A stretch of 44,692 nt of DNA from Mycolicibacillus koreensis (GCF_002104795.1 NZ_NCXO01000036.1:1-44692); one strand, 5' to 3'. Shown: positions 7,394-16,501, counted from the first letter of the stretch. A program made the numbers and translations. The notes: generated by a model not told the origin, from the sequence alone.

Positions 7394-8480
7394 CGGTCAC
7401 CGCACCCGCTGGCTGGCCGGGGCGACGGGGCTCACGGCGGTCGGGGCGCTGGCGGGCACCACGGTCACCCAGGCGCTGACCCGGCGCACCACCACCGATG
7501 ACCCGTATGCCGGCGAGGATTTCGAAATGCTGCGCCACGATCCCGGCTGTGTGGTGACCACCCCCGATGGGGTGCCGCTGACGGTGCGCGAGGTCGGCGA
7601 TCCGCGGGCCCCGGTGACCATGGTGTTCGCCCACGGTTTTTGTCTCCGCAAGGCCGCCTTCCACTTTCAGCGGGTGCGACTGCTGCAGGAGTGGGGCGAT
7701 CAGGCCCGGATGATCTTCTACGACCAGCGCGGCCACGGCCAGTCCGGCACCGCCGACCCGGCCACCTACACGGTTCCCCAGCTCGGCCGCGACCTCGAAT
7801 CGGTGCTGCAGGTCATGGCGCCGCGCGGGCCGATCGTGGTGGTGGGCCACTCGATGGGCGCGATGACCGTCCTCGCCCATGCCCGGCAATATCCCGAGCA
7901 GTACGGGCCGCGCATCGTCGGTGCGGCCCTGGTGTCGTCGGCCGCCGAGGGGGTGGACCGCTCACCGCTGGGGGAGATCCTGCAGAACCCGGCGCTGGAG
8001 GCGGTCCGGTTCGCCGCCCGCTACACCCCGGCGTTGCTGCACCGCGGCCGCGGCGCGGTCCGGTCGGTGATCGGCCCCATCCTGCGGGCGGGTTCCTACG
8101 GCGACGGCAAAATCAGCCCGTCGGTGGTGCGGTTCTCCGAGCAGATGATGCACGACACCGCCATCACCACCACGGTCGAGTTCTTACACGCCCTGGAGGT
8201 GCACGACGAATCCGCCGCGCTGGGGGTGCTGTCGCGGATCCCGACCCTCATCGCCTGCGGCGACCACGATCTGCTCACCCCCGCCGAGAACTCCCGGGCG
8301 ATGGCCGATGCGATGAGCGCGACGGGGCCGAACAGCGAACTGCTGATCATCCCCGGAGCGGGGCATCTGCTGCCGTTGGAGGTTCCCGACATCGTCAACG
8401 ACGCCCTCGTGCAGTTGGTGCAGCGCGCCACCCCCGACACTTTGGTCTCCGTGCCACGGCGGTTGCACCGTCGTGCCTGA
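7386..8480 (+). CDS. Alpha/beta hydrolase, probably membrane-anchored or exported
   Basis: The 364-residue protein starts at GTG 7386 and overlaps alr by 8 bases. Residues about 7-30 form a hydrophobic segment after two Arg, which fits a signal anchor or uncleaved signal. The hydrolase core follows with nucleophile S156 in GHSMGAM, the oxyanion segment FAHGFCLRK, catalytic Asp in CGDHDLLTP and His in GAGHLLPLE. This triad fits esterase, lipase or haloalkane-type enzymes; the substrate cannot be told. The same hydrolase sits between alr and tsaE in other mycobacteria as far as I recall, though not in the annotated M. tuberculosis order. Overlapping starts and stops put it in the alr-tsaD operon. 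Confidence 0.9.
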   Translation: MNSGHRTRWLAGATGLTAVGALAGTTVTQALTRRTTTDDPYAGEDFEMLRHDPGCVVTTPDGVPLTVREVGDPRAPVTMVFAHGFCLRKAAFHFQRVRLLQEWGDQARMIFYDQRGHGQSGTADPATYTVPQLGRDLESVLQVMAPRGPIVVVGHSMGAMTVLAHARQYPEQYGPRIVGAALVSSAAEGVDRSPLGEILQNPALEAVRFAARYTPALLHRGRGAVRSVIGPILRAGSYGDGKISPSVVRFSEQMMHDTAITTTVEFLHALEVHDESAALGVLSRIPTLIACGDHDLLTPAENSRAMADAMSATGPNSELLIIPGAGHLLPLEVPDIVNDALVQLVQRATPDTLVSVPRRLHRRA

Positions 8481-8940
8481 ACGAGACTGCGGCACCGCGC
8501 TGTTGACAGGCGAGGCCGACACGAGGGCGCTCGGCGCACGGCTGGGCGCCGAGCTGCGCGCCGGCGACGTCGTCGTGGTGACCGGGCCGCTCGGGGCCGG
8601 AAAAACCGTTCTCACCAAGGGAATCGCCGAGGCGATGGAGGTCGATGGCCCCATCACCTCACCGACCTACGTGCTGGCCCGGGTGCATCCGGCGCGGCGC
8701 CCAGGCGCCCCGGCGCTGGTGCACGTCGACTTCTACCGGCTGCTCGATCACGGCGGGGACCTGATGGGCGAACTCGATTCGCTGGACCTCGACACCGATC
8801 TCACCGATGCGGTGGTGGTGGTCGAGTGGGGTGAGGGGCTGGCCGAACGGCTCGCCGAACGGTATCTGGCGATCCGGCTGGACCGCGTCGCCGACGGTGC
8901 TGAGACCGAGCGCAGAGCCAGCTGGCGGTGGTCGCGGTGA
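8473..8940 (+). CDS. tsaE: tRNA t6A37 threonylcarbamoyladenosine biosynthesis ATPase TsaE
   Basis: The 155-residue P-loop ATPase works with TsaB and TsaD to transfer the threonylcarbamoyl group to A37 of ANN-decoding tRNAs. Walker A is GPLGAGKT near residue 40, and SPTYVL is the conserved switch-like segment. VHVDFYRL and VVVVEWGEG are further family hallmarks. The start is GTG 8473, overlapping the hydrolase stop by 8 bases. The stop overlaps the next GTG as GTGA (8937-8940). Length and neighbours fit Rv3422c. Confidence 0.95.
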   Translation: MPERDCGTALLTGEADTRALGARLGAELRAGDVVVVTGPLGAGKTVLTKGIAEAMEVDGPITSPTYVLARVHPARRPGAPALVHVDFYRLLDHGGDLMGELDSLDLDTDLTDAVVVVEWGEGLAERLAERYLAIRLDRVADGAETERRASWRWSR

Positions 8941-10049
8941 GTCGCACCGTGTTGGTCATCGACACCGCCACCGCGGCGGTCACCGCCGGCATCGCGCGCC
9001 ACGGTGAGCGCACCGAGGTGCTCGCCGAGCGGATCGCCCGCGGTGCACGCGCCCACGCCGAACAACTCACCCCCAATATCCTTGCCGCACTGGAGGAATC
9101 CGGGTTGACGATGCAGGATCTGCAGGCGGTGGTGGTCGGCTGCGGTCCCGGACCTTTCACCGGTCTGCGGGTGGGGATGGCCACCGCCGCCGCCTACGGT
9201 GACGCGCTGCACCTGCCGGTGTACGGGGTGTGCAGTCTCGACGGGATCGGCCGGGTCGCCGGTGCCGCGCCGGGTGCCGAGGTGCTGGTGGTCACCGATG
9301 CGCGCCGCCGCGAGGTGTACTGGGCGCGTTACCGCGGCGGTGAGCGCATCGACGGCCCCGCAGTGTCGGCCCCCGACGCGGTCGACGTGGGTGCGTCCAC
9401 CGCGGTCGCCGGATCCGCCGAACATGCCGCGCTGTTCGACCTGCCGGTGCTCGACGTGCCCGCGCCCACGGTGGCGGGTCTGATAGCCGCGGTGAGCGAC
9501 TGGGGCGCCGCGCCGGCGCCGCTGCGTCCGCTGTATCTGCGCCGCCCCGACGCCAAGGCCGCCGGCGACCCCGCAGCGCAGGTGAGGATGGACGTCTTGA
9601 CCAGTGCGGACGCCGCCCGTTGCGCGGAGTTGGAAGCGCAACTGTTCGGCGGGGACGACCCGTGGCCGGCGGCGGCGTTCGTGCGTGAATTAGCTGCCCC
9701 CCACACCCATTACGCCGCGGCCCGGTTGGACGACACCCTGGTCGGCTACGCCGGGATCTCCCGGCTGGGCCGCACGGCACCGTTCGAATACGAGATCCAC
9801 ACCATCGGCGTCGACCCGGAGCATCGGGGACGTGGAATCGGTCGCCGGCTGCTCGACGAGCTGCTGGCGTTCGCCGGCGACGATGTGATCTTCCTGGAGG
9901 TGCGCACCGACAACGAGCCGGCGATCGCGCTGTACCGCAGCGTCGGGTTCCAGACCGTCGGGGTGCGGCGACGCTACTACCGGGCCAGCGGCGCCGACGC
10001 CTACACCATGCGTCGTGACCCGGCGGGCACCGCGGGGGCGACCCCATGA
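8937..10049 (+). CDS. tsaB-rimI: TsaB-RimI fusion: t6A dimerisation subunit joined to a GNAT N-acetyltransferase
   Basis: One uninterrupted frame of 370 residues covers two proteins that are separate in M. tuberculosis (Rv3421c and Rv3420c, about 211 and 158 residues by memory). Residues about 1-215 are TsaB: an ASKHA fold with [14 protein letters not shown] and [16 protein letters not shown], which pairs with TsaD. Residues about 218-370 are RimI: a GNAT domain with the acetyl-CoA loop RGRGIGRR and the end segment ALYRSVGF. RimI acetylates N-termini of ribosomal and other proteins. Start GTG 8937 overlaps the tsaE stop by 4 bases; an upstream in-frame GTG at 8928 is less likely. In-frame GTG 9582 and ATG 9588 could start a separate RimI. 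The downstream overlap with tsaD is ATGA (10046-10049). Confidence 0.92.
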   Translation: MSRTVLVIDTATAAVTAGIARHGERTEVLAERIARGARAHAEQLTPNILAALEESGLTMQDLQAVVVGCGPGPFTGLRVGMATAAAYGDALHLPVYGVCSLDGIGRVAGAAPGAEVLVVTDARRREVYWARYRGGERIDGPAVSAPDAVDVGASTAVAGSAEHAALFDLPVLDVPAPTVAGLIAAVSDWGAAPAPLRPLYLRRPDAKAAGDPAAQVRMDVLTSADAARCAELEAQLFGGDDPWPAAAFVRELAAPHTHYAAARLDDTLVGYAGISRLGRTAPFEYEIHTIGVDPEHRGRGIGRRLLDELLAFAGDDVIFLEVRTDNEPAIALYRSVGFQTVGVRRRYYRASGADAYTMRRDPAGTAGATP

Positions 10050-11071
10050 CCGTCGTGTTGGCCATCGAGACGTCGTGCGACGAAACCGGCGTGGGCATCG
10101 CCGGGCTCGCCGACGACGGCACCCTGACCCTGCTCGCCGACGAGGTGGCCTCCAGCGTCGACGAGCACGCCCGGTTCGGCGGGGTCGTGCCCGAGGTGGC
10201 GTCGCGCGCGCACCTGGAAGCACTCGGCCCGACCATGCGCCGCGCGCTGGCCGCCGCACAGATCGAGCGCCCCGACGTGGTGGCCGCGACCATCGGGCCC
10301 GGGCTGGCCGGGGCGCTGCTGGTCGGGGTGGCCGCCGCCAAGGCCTACGCCGCCGCCTGGGGGGTGCCGTTCTACGCGGTCAACCACCTGTGCGGACATC
10401 TGGCCGCCGATGTCTACCAGCACGGCCCGCTGCCGGAGAGTGTGGCGCTGCTGGTCTCCGGCGGACACACCCATCTGCTGCATGTGCGGTCGCTGGCCGA
10501 GCCGATCGTCGAACTGGGCTCGACCGTCGACGACGCCGCCGGGGAGGCCTACGACAAGGTCGCCCGCCTGCTGGGGCTGGGCTATCCGGGTGGGCGGGTC
10601 CTCGACGAGTTGGCCCACGGCGGGGACCGCGACGCGATCGCGTTTCCGCGCGGCATGACCGGCCCGCGCGACGCCCGCCACGCCTTCAGCTTCTCCGGGC
10701 TGAAGACCGCGGTGGCCCGCCACGTGGAGGCGAACCCGCACGCCGCGCCCGCCGACGTGGCCGCCGGCTTTCAGGAGGCCGTCGCCGACGTGTTGACGAT
10801 GAAGGCGGTGCGCGCCGCCACCGACCTCGGGGTGGACACCTTGCTGATCGCCGGGGGAGTGGCCGCCAACTCGCGGCTGCGTGAGCTGGCCGCCCAGCGC
10901 TGCGCGGCCGCGGGTGTGACCCTGCGCATCCCGGCCCCGCGCCTGTGCACCGACAACGGCGCGATGATCGCCGCCTACGCCGCACACCTGGTGGCCGCCG
11001 GTGCGGCACCGTCGGCGCTGTCGGTGGCCACCGACCCGGGCCTGCCGGTGGGGCGCGGACAGATCCGGTGA
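10046..11071 (+). CDS. tsaD: tRNA N6-adenosine threonylcarbamoyltransferase TsaD
   Basis: This is the catalytic subunit of t6A37 synthesis, an ASKHA-fold metalloprotein of 341 residues. [14 protein letters not shown] opens the fold, [11 protein letters not shown] carries one conserved His, and [11 protein letters not shown] carries the HxxxH metal ligands. SGGHTHLL and the C-terminal [10 protein letters not shown] with the metal-binding Asp are also present, so the active site looks complete. ATG 10046 overlaps the TsaB-RimI stop by 4 bases. TsaB, TsaD and TsaE coming from one overlapping operon suits their assembly into one complex. It corresponds to Rv3419c (once called gcp). Confidence 0.97.
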   Translation: MTVVLAIETSCDETGVGIAGLADDGTLTLLADEVASSVDEHARFGGVVPEVASRAHLEALGPTMRRALAAAQIERPDVVAATIGPGLAGALLVGVAAAKAYAAAWGVPFYAVNHLCGHLAADVYQHGPLPESVALLVSGGHTHLLHVRSLAEPIVELGSTVDDAAGEAYDKVARLLGLGYPGGRVLDELAHGGDRDAIAFPRGMTGPRDARHAFSFSGLKTAVARHVEANPHAAPADVAAGFQEAVADVLTMKAVRAATDLGVDTLLIAGGVAANSRLRELAAQRCAAAGVTLRIPAPRLCTDNGAMIAAYAAHLVAAGAAPSALSVATDPGLPVGRGQIR

Positions 11072-11108
11072 ACGCCCGCCCGACCCAACACAGCAGAGAC
11101 CCGGCCTT

Positions 11109-11140
11109 GAGTGCTAGCACTCTCATGTATAGAGTGCTAG
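11109..11140. promoter_or_regulatory. CIRCE operator (HrcA binding site) upstream of groES
   Basis: CTAGCACTC (11114-11122), a 9-base spacer, and GAGTGCTAG (11132-11140) form a perfect CIRCE inverted repeat, the HrcA operator. An additional half-site overlaps the left arm, so 11109-11122 also reads as a continuous palindrome GAGTGCTAGCACTC. TTGAGT (11107-11112) and TATAGA (11128-11133) could be -35 and -10 elements with a short spacer, which would place the operator across the promoter. Confidence 0.92.
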
Positions 11141-11277
11141 GTGGCAGTCGGACAGCCCCTGTGTCGGCACCCGCGACGACGGCGTAGGGACCCGGACGAA
11201 TGCCACACACCTGGTAATTCGACGGGTTCGGGGATCGCCCCCGCACCCATACCCCGATCAAGTGGAGGGCTCCAATC

Positions 11278-11580
11278 GTGGCGAAGGTGAACATCAAGCC
11301 ACTCGAGGACAAGATCCTCGTTCAGGCCAATGAGGCCGAGACCACGACCGCATCCGGTCTGGTCATCCCCGACACCGCCAAGGAAAAGCCGCAGGAAGGC
11401 ACCGTTGTCGCCGTCGGCCCCGGCCGGTGGGACGACGACGGTGACAAGCGGATTCCGCTGGATGTTGCCGAGGGCGATGTCGTCATCTACAGCAAGTACG
11501 GCGGCACCGAGATCAAGTACAACAACGAGGAGTACCTGATCCTGTCGGCGCGCGACGTGCTGGCTGTCGTCTCCAAGTAA
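11278..11580 (+). CDS. groES: Co-chaperonin GroES (Cpn10)
   Basis: The 100-residue lid of the GroEL chamber contains the family pattern starting [13 protein letters not shown] and the mobile loop around [14 protein letters not shown], followed by [12 protein letters not shown]. Start is GTG 11278, with GGAGG at 11263-11267 as ribosome-binding site. It lies behind a CIRCE element, so it should be repressed by HrcA and induced by heat. groEL1 follows 76 bases downstream with a hairpin in between. Confidence 0.98.
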   Translation: MAKVNIKPLEDKILVQANEAETTTASGLVIPDTAKEKPQEGTVVAVGPGRWDDDGDKRIPLDVAEGDVVIYSKYGGTEIKYNNEEYLILSARDVLAVVSK

Positions 11581-11589
11581 AACCGTGTC

Positions 11590-11634
11590 CCGCCCCGGCG
11601 ATCCCCGCGTGTACGTGGGTGATTTCCGGGGCGG
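11590..11634 (+). other. Inverted repeat in the groES-groEL1 spacer (possible mRNA processing or stability element)
   Basis: A 9-bp stem, CCGCCCCGG (11590-11598) with CCGGGGCGG (11626-11634), encloses a loop that can itself pair (CCCGCG with CGTGGG through a G-T pair). It sits between two cotranscribed genes, so it may act as a partial terminator or a processing/stability hairpin that separates groES and groEL1 levels. Confidence 0.5.
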
Positions 11635-11656
11635 TACTCGTTAAAGGAAAAGGCCT

Positions 11657-13270
11657 ATGAGCAAGCTCATTGAGTACGACGAAACCGCGCGCCGCGCCAT
11701 GGAGGCCGGCATCGATCAGCTCGCCGACGCGGTGCGGGTCACGATCGGCCCCCGCGGCCGCTTCGTGGTGCTGGACAAGGCGTTCGGTGGTCCGACCGTC
11801 ACCAACGACGGGGTCACCATCGCCCGCGAGATCGACCTAGAAGACCCGTTCGAGAACCTCGGTGCCCAGCTGGTGAAGTCGGTGGCCACCAAGACCAACG
11901 ACATCACCGGCGACGGCACCAGCACCGCCACTGTGCTGGCCCAGGCGTTGATCAAGGCGGGCCTGCGCAACGTGGCAGCCGGGGCCAACCCGATGGAACT
12001 CGGCCGCGGCATCGACAAGGCCGCCGCAGCGGTCTCCGAGGCGCTGCTGGCCGCGGCGACCCCGGTCTCGGAGAAGGCCGGGATCGCCGAGGTGGCGACC
12101 GTGTCCTCCCGCGACGCCGAGATCGGCCGGCTGGTCGGGGAGGCGATGACCAAGGTCGGCGGCGACGGCGTGGTCAGCGTCGAGGAGTCCTCGACACTGC
12201 AGACCGAGCTGGAGATCACCGACGGGGTCGGGTTCGACAAGGGATTCCTGTCGGCCTACTTCGTCACCGACTTCGACACCCAGGAAGCCGTGCTGGAGGA
12301 CGCGCTGATCCTGTTGCACCGCGACAAGATCAGCTCGCTGCCGGATCTGCTGCCGCTGTTGGAGAAGGTCGCCGAGGCGGGCAAGCCGCTGGTGATCGTC
12401 GCTGAGGACGTCGAGGGTGAGGCGCTGTCGACCCTGGTGGTCAACGCGATCCGCAAGACCCTCAAGGCGGTGGCGGTCAAGGCGCCGTTCTTCGGTGATC
12501 GTCGCAAGGCGTTCCTGGAGGACCTGGCGATCGTCACCGGCGCGCAGGTGATCAACCCCGACGTGGGGCTGGTGCTGCGCGAGGCCGGTCTGGACGTGCT
12601 GGGCTCGGCGCGCCGGGTGGTGGTCAGCAAGGACGACACCGTCATCGTCGACGGTGGCGGCACCGACACGGCCGTGGCCGACCGGGCCAAGCAGCTGCGC
12701 GCCGAGATCGAGGCCAGCGACTCCGACTGGGACCGCGAGAAGCTCGAGGAGCGGCTGGCCAAGCTGGCCGGCGGTGTCGCGGTGATCAAGGTCGGTGCGG
12801 CCACCGAGACCGAGGTCAAGGCCAAGAAGGCCGCCGTCGAGGATGCGGTGGCTGCGGCCAAGGCCGCCGTCGAGGAGGGCATCGTCGCCGGCGGTGGTGC
12901 GGCGCTGCTGCAGACCCGCGCGGCGCTGGCGAAGCTGCGTTCCTCGCTGGCCGGGGACGAGGCCCTCGGGGTGGACATCGTGGCCTCCGCGATGGCCGCG
13001 CCGCTGCACTGGATCGCCACCAACGCTGGTCTCGACGGCCCGGTGGTGACCGCCAAGGTCGCCGAACTGCCGGCCGGGCACGGCTTCAACGCCGCCACCC
13101 TCGAGTACGGGGATCTGGCCGCCGCCGGGGTCATCGACCCGGTGAAGGTCACCCGCACCGCGGTGCTCAACGCCGCGTCGGTGGCCCGCATGGTGCTGAC
13201 CACCGAGACCGCGGTGGTCGACAAGCCGGTTGAGGAGGACGAGCACGCCGGTCACGGCCACGCTCACTGA
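11657..13270 (+). CDS. groEL1: Chaperonin GroEL1 with histidine-rich C-terminus
   Basis: This is a 537-residue Cpn60 with the nucleotide-binding [12 protein letters not shown] and [12 protein letters not shown] segments and the usual equatorial, intermediate and apical order. Many mycobacteria have two GroELs: GroEL2 ends in a Gly/Met-rich tail, GroEL1 in a His-rich one. This one ends [11 protein letters not shown], so it is the GroEL1 type encoded with groES. GroEL1 has been linked to mycolate/biofilm biology and metal binding in other mycobacteria. AAAGGAAAAGG precedes the ATG. A strong hairpin ends the operon at 13297-13335. Confidence 0.97.
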   Translation: MSKLIEYDETARRAMEAGIDQLADAVRVTIGPRGRFVVLDKAFGGPTVTNDGVTIAREIDLEDPFENLGAQLVKSVATKTNDITGDGTSTATVLAQALIKAGLRNVAAGANPMELGRGIDKAAAAVSEALLAAATPVSEKAGIAEVATVSSRDAEIGRLVGEAMTKVGGDGVVSVEESSTLQTELEITDGVGFDKGFLSAYFVTDFDTQEAVLEDALILLHRDKISSLPDLLPLLEKVAEAGKPLVIVAEDVEGEALSTLVVNAIRKTLKAVAVKAPFFGDRRKAFLEDLAIVTGAQVINPDVGLVLREAGLDVLGSARRVVVSKDDTVIVDGGGTDTAVADRAKQLRAEIEASDSDWDREKLEERLAKLAGGVAVIKVGAATETEVKAKKAAVEDAVAAAKAAVEEGIVAGGGAALLQTRAALAKLRSSLAGDEALGVDIVASAMAAPLHWIATNAGLDGPVVTAKVAELPAGHGFNAATLEYGDLAAAGVIDPVKVTRTAVLNAASVARMVLTTETAVVDKPVEEDEHAGHGHAH

Positions 13271-13296
13271 AACCCGAGTACGGCGCCAGTACGACA

Positions 13297-13335
13297 CGAA
13301 GGTCCCCGGAATCTCCGAGATTCCGGGGACCTTCG
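13297..13335. terminator. 18-bp perfect hairpin between convergent groEL1 and whiB3
   Basis: CGAAGGTCCCCGGAATCT (13297-13314), loop CCG, and its exact reverse complement (13318-13335) form an 18-bp uninterrupted stem. It lies 26 bases after the groEL1 stop and 25 bases before the end of whiB3, so it can terminate both transcripts. No U-tract follows on the plus strand. Confidence 0.85.
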
Positions 13336-13360
13336 CGTCTGCTCAGCTCAGCGGCAGCGG

Positions 13361-13657
13361 TCAGGCGCTGCGGCGCCGGCCCAGCCCGCGCCGCAGCAGC
13401 ACCGCCCGCTCGGGTTCGGAGAGCCCGCCCCAGATGCCGTAGGCCTCACCGACCTGCAGGGCGTGCGCCCGGCACGCGTCGACCACCGGGCAGCGCCGGC
13501 AGACGGCCTTGGCGACCTGCTCGCGCCGCAGCCGTTCATGGCCGCGCTCGCCGTCCGGGTGGAAGAACATCGACGAGTCGGCACCGCGGCACGCCGCCTG
13601 CAGCTGCCAATCCCACAGATCGGCGTTGGGGCCGGGGAGTTGTTCGGGAAATACCAT
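13361..13657 (-). CDS. whiB3: WhiB3, iron-sulfur redox-responsive transcription regulator
   Basis: This 98-residue Wbl protein has four conserved cysteines C23, C53, C56 and C62 for the 4Fe-4S cluster, the GIWGG turn at 74-78 and a basic C-terminus (LLRRGLGRRRSA) for DNA binding. The N-terminal EQLPGPNADLWDWQ matches M. tuberculosis WhiB3 as I recall it. WhiB3 senses NO/O2 and redox state and steers lipid synthesis and acid response in M. tuberculosis. AGGAGAGGAG lies just before the ATG at 13657. Its place between groEL1 and the Rv3415c-like gene is conserved. The 289-base divergent upstream gap holds a candidate operator repeat. Confidence 0.95.
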   Translation of the reverse strand: MVFPEQLPGPNADLWDWQLQAACRGADSSMFFHPDGERGHERLRREQVAKAVCRRCPVVDACRAHALQVGEAYGIWGGLSEPERAVLLRRGLGRRRSA

Positions 13658-13812
13658 CGCAAAACTCCTCTCCTGTCGTCAGCGATAACGTAAACAGGTC
13701 ACGGAAAACCGGTCAATTCCCTGCTCCGGTCGTGTCGAACGGATCGACGGAAAAGAATTAACCCGGCGTTTATCGCCGCCGGGATCCCGGCCTCGGGTCC
13801 GCGAGACGCACG

Positions 13813-13833
13813 TCACAACACCCAGTTCACAAC
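13813..13833. promoter_or_regulatory. Direct repeat TCACAAC in the whiB3 upstream region
   Basis: TCACAAC occurs at 13813-13819 and 13827-13833, with starts 14 bases apart, in the AT-richer divergent gap between whiB3 and the TPR-like gene. It resembles the half-sites of PhoP (TCACAGC-type), but the usual start-to-start distance there is 11. Either a different regulator binds or the repeat is chance. Confidence 0.3.
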
Positions 13834-13931
13834 GGTTTTTCGGCGACCTGGATGGCGCGGCGGCCAACGGTATGGAAAATCGCTGTGGCGTATTTAAACC
13901 CCCCGTAATTCTGCGCTCATCAACAATTAAC

Positions 13932-13937
13932 TAAAAT
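13932..13937 (+). promoter_or_regulatory. -10 box (TAAAAT) before the TPR-like gene
   Basis: TAAAAT lies 9 bases before ATG 13947 in the AT-richest patch of the region, with no ribosome-binding site between. A leaderless or near-leaderless mRNA is likely. Confidence 0.5.
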
Positions 13938-13946
13938 GTATCGACG

Positions 13947-14771
13947 ATGACGACAATGGCACCGCCGCCGGGCGGCTCAAGCCTGTCCGGGGGCTTGTCC
14001 GGGGACTTGTTCGATGCCGCGTTCGGCGCCGACACGGCGCGCTGGCCGCTGCCGGCGGCCACCGACGCCGAGCAGTTGTGGCTGCGGGCGGTGGCCGCCG
14101 GCGGCCAGGGGCGCTACGCCAGCGCCCACGCCGACCTCGACGCGCTGCTGCGCGCACGCCCCGGCGGGCCGCTGGCATCACTGGCGCACAGCACCCGCGG
14201 CTCGTTCTGGCGTCAGCTCGGCTGGCACGTCCGCGCGCGCACCCACGACGGCCGGGCGTTGTCGCTCGCCGGCACCGACCCGCAGGCCCGGTCCGATGCT
14301 CTGGTGGGGCTGGCCGCCGATGCCCTCGGGGTAAGGCGTTTCGCCGCCTCGGCGCGACTGTTGGAGCGCGCCGCCGACCTGGACACGGCGGTAGCCCGCC
14401 TGCCGATCCGGCACGCCTGGGTCAGCGCCGAGTTGGCGATGGCCACCGGCGCGGGGGACACCGCAATCGGCCACGCGCAGCGCGCCCGCACCCTGGCCGC
14501 GGCGAGCGATTCGACACGCCACCGGATCAAAAGCGACGTCGTCGCCGCCGCGGCGTTGTGCAGCGCGGGCCAGATCGACGCGGCACGCACCCTTGCCGAC
14601 GCAGCCCTGGCGGCGGCGCGGCAGGGCGGCCTCGTCCCGCTGTGTTGGGCGCTGGCGAGCCTGCTCACCGGCATCGGCAGTGCGACGCTGCCGGACCGCG
14701 ATCTCGATGACCTGCGCACCACCGCCGCTGAGCAGGTCATTCGCGGCGGCGGCGAATGGAGCAACCGTTAA
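13947..14771 (+). CDS. TPR-like helical protein of unknown function (Rv3415c-like)
   Basis: The 274-residue, Ala/Arg/Leu-rich, all-helical protein has helix pairs of about 34 residues (for example around LWLRAVAAGGQGRYASAHAD and AARTLADAALAAARQGG) that fit tetratricopeptide-like repeats, so a scaffold role in protein contacts is plausible. No signal peptide or catalytic motif is seen. In M. tuberculosis the equivalent gene lies between whiB3 and sigD. It ends 66 bases before sigD on the same strand, so some sigD transcription may read through from its promoter. Confidence 0.8.
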   Translation: MTTMAPPPGGSSLSGGLSGDLFDAAFGADTARWPLPAATDAEQLWLRAVAAGGQGRYASAHADLDALLRARPGGPLASLAHSTRGSFWRQLGWHVRARTHDGRALSLAGTDPQARSDALVGLAADALGVRRFAASARLLERAADLDTAVARLPIRHAWVSAELAMATGAGDTAIGHAQRARTLAAASDSTRHRIKSDVVAAAALCSAGQIDAARTLADAALAAARQGGLVPLCWALASLLTGIGSATLPDRDLDDLRTTAAEQVIRGGGEWSNR

Positions 14772-14837
14772 GGCGTCGTTGCGCGACCTCCGAGGTTGCC
14801 TCGACAGTCGCTATGGTGAACATTTGCCGAATGTCGG

Positions 14838-15449
14838 GTGGAGGCCCGGGCCGTAACGTTGGAGATGCCGCTGTCGATGACCATGCATGGAGACCATCTC
14901 GATGCTGCCGTGGCTGACGCTGCGGCCGGGGATCGTGATGCGCTCCGGAATGTGTTGGAGACCATCCGTCCCCTGGTGGTCCGGTACTGCCGTGCCAGGA
15001 TCGGCACGGGTGAGCGGAGTGGTCAGTCGGCTGACGACGTGGCTCAGGAGGTCTGCTTGGCCACCCTAACGGCGCTGCCGCGGTACCGGGATCAGGGACG
15101 ACCGTTCCTGGCCTTCGTGTACGGCATCGCCGCCCACAAGGTTGCCGACGCGCATCGCGCCGGGGCCCGCAACCGCGCCTATGCCACCGAGTCGGTCCCG
15201 GAGATGGCCGCCGTCGACACCGGGCCGCTGCAGCGGGTCCTCAAGACCGACGCCGCCGAGCGGATGAACCGTCTGCTGGCGGTGCTGCCGGCGAAACAAC
15301 GCGAGATCCTGACCCTGCGCGTGGTGGTGGGCCTGTCCGCGGAGGAGACCGCCGACGCCGTCGGCAGCACCCCCGGCGCGGTCCGGGTTGCTCAGCACCG
15401 GGCGCTGACCCGTCTGCGCGCCGAGGTCGTCAGGGGCGACCATGATTGA
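14838..15449 (+). CDS. sigD: ECF RNA polymerase sigma factor SigD
   Basis: This 203-residue ECF sigma factor has region 2 at about residues 25-95 (SADDVAQEVCLATLTALPRY and FLAFVYGIAAHKVADAHR) and region 4 at about 145-198 (LPAKQREILTLRVVVGLS with helix-turn-helix STPGAVRVAQHRAL). The sequence follows M. tuberculosis SigD closely. GTG 14838 is the first in-frame start; ATG 14865 is an alternative. A TANNNT box (TATGGT, 14812-14817) may be its -10. The stop overlaps rsdA by 8 bases, so sigma and anti-sigma are made together. SigD is tied to starvation and ribosome or chaperone gene control. Confidence 0.93.
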   Translation: MEARAVTLEMPLSMTMHGDHLDAAVADAAAGDRDALRNVLETIRPLVVRYCRARIGTGERSGQSADDVAQEVCLATLTALPRYRDQGRPFLAFVYGIAAHKVADAHRAGARNRAYATESVPEMAAVDTGPLQRVLKTDAAERMNRLLAVLPAKQREILTLRVVVGLSAEETADAVGSTPGAVRVAQHRALTRLRAEVVRGDHD

Positions 15450-16488
15450 GTTCGGTCGCACCCCCGATCTGGAGGCGGTGACGCGCTCCGATCGGCTCCT
15501 CGACGCCCTCGCCGAAGGCCGGCCGGTGACCGGCGCGGATCCGGCCGACCAGGAGCTGACCGACCTGCTCGCCGGCTGGCGCGACGAGTTGCGCTGGCCG
15601 CCGGCGACCGGGCTGGTCGCCGAGAACCAGGCGATCGAGGCGCTGCGGCACGGCCAGCAGGCCGGCCCGCCGCCGCGGGCGCCCGGTCGCGCCCACCGCA
15701 GCATGACGCTGGTGGGCACCGTCGCGGCCACCGTGCTCGGCCTCGGCGGATTCGGTGCGCTGATCGCGACCGCCGAGCCCGGCGACGCCCTCTACGGGCT
15801 GCGCAGCGGGCTGTTCGGTGAACCCGCTTCGGTGCGCGACGAGCACGTCGTGCTGGCCGCCCAGACCGAACTCGACCGGGTGCAGCAGATGATCGCCGAC
15901 GGCCAATGGGACCAGGCCCACGAGGCGTTGGCCAAGGTCAACACCTCGGTGCAGACCGTCAACGACAACACCCGCCGTCAAGACCTGATCGATCAGTGGA
16001 ACCAGTTGAACGTCAAGGTCGAGAACAAGGACCCGGACGCCACCGTGCCGCCGGAAGCCACCCCCGACCCCGGTGCGCCCCCGGGCACACCGGCGACGAC
16101 GGTGACCCTGTCGACCACACCCGGACCCGACAGCTCCGGCACCGAGACCCCCGAATCGCAGCCCCCGACCTCCGGGGCGGCCCCGGGGGAGAGCTCCGAG
16201 CCGACCACGCCGGGGTCATCGACCACACCCGCATCACCGACCACCACGACCGGCCCGGCGCCGTCACCGTCGACAACGCCGTCGCCGACGCCGTCGAGCA
16301 GCCCGACACCGAGCACCGCACCCGCGGTGCCCCCGTCGAGCAGTGAGAGTGCGCAGCCACCGACCCCGACCACGTCGGAGATCGGCGAGAACAAGACCCC
16401 GCCAACGTCGGTGGTGGATCCGGCCGAGCGGCTGGCCACCGACACCGATTCGGTCAGTGCACCGTCGGCGTCGACCGAAACGCCCTGA
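15442..16488 (+). CDS. rsdA: Membrane anti-sigma-D factor RsdA
   Basis: The 348-residue protein has a cytoplasmic N-terminal domain (about 1-85) with TPDLEAVTRSDRLLDALAEG, the SigD-binding segment of RsdA. One transmembrane helix follows at about 90-112, then a helical extracytoplasmic part (about 115-195) and a low-complexity Pro/Ser/Thr tail (about 200-348). The tail probably spans the periplasm or cell wall. In M. tuberculosis, RsdA is degraded by ClpXP-type proteolysis to free SigD. The gene overlaps sigD by 8 bases, which ties their synthesis. Tails like this vary greatly in length between species, so the low conservation there is expected. Confidence 0.92.
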   Translation: MIEFGRTPDLEAVTRSDRLLDALAEGRPVTGADPADQELTDLLAGWRDELRWPPATGLVAENQAIEALRHGQQAGPPPRAPGRAHRSMTLVGTVAATVLGLGGFGALIATAEPGDALYGLRSGLFGEPASVRDEHVVLAAQTELDRVQQMIADGQWDQAHEALAKVNTSVQTVNDNTRRQDLIDQWNQLNVKVENKDPDATVPPEATPDPGAPPGTPATTVTLSTTPGPDSSGTETPESQPPTSGAAPGESSEPTTPGSSTTPASPTTTTGPAPSPSTTPSPTPSSSPTPSTAPAVPPSSSESAQPPTPTTSEIGENKTPPTSVVDPAERLATDTDSVSAPSASTETP

Positions 16489-16501
16489 CGGCGGCGTGGT
16501 G

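Noticed and set aside
11837..13297. 486-residue open frame on the minus strand opposite groEL1
   Set aside because: Shadow of groEL1; it also covers the terminator stem.
13658..13946. Small RNA gene in the whiB3 upstream gap
   Set aside because: No promoter-terminator pair could be identified; the gap is explained by two divergent promoters.
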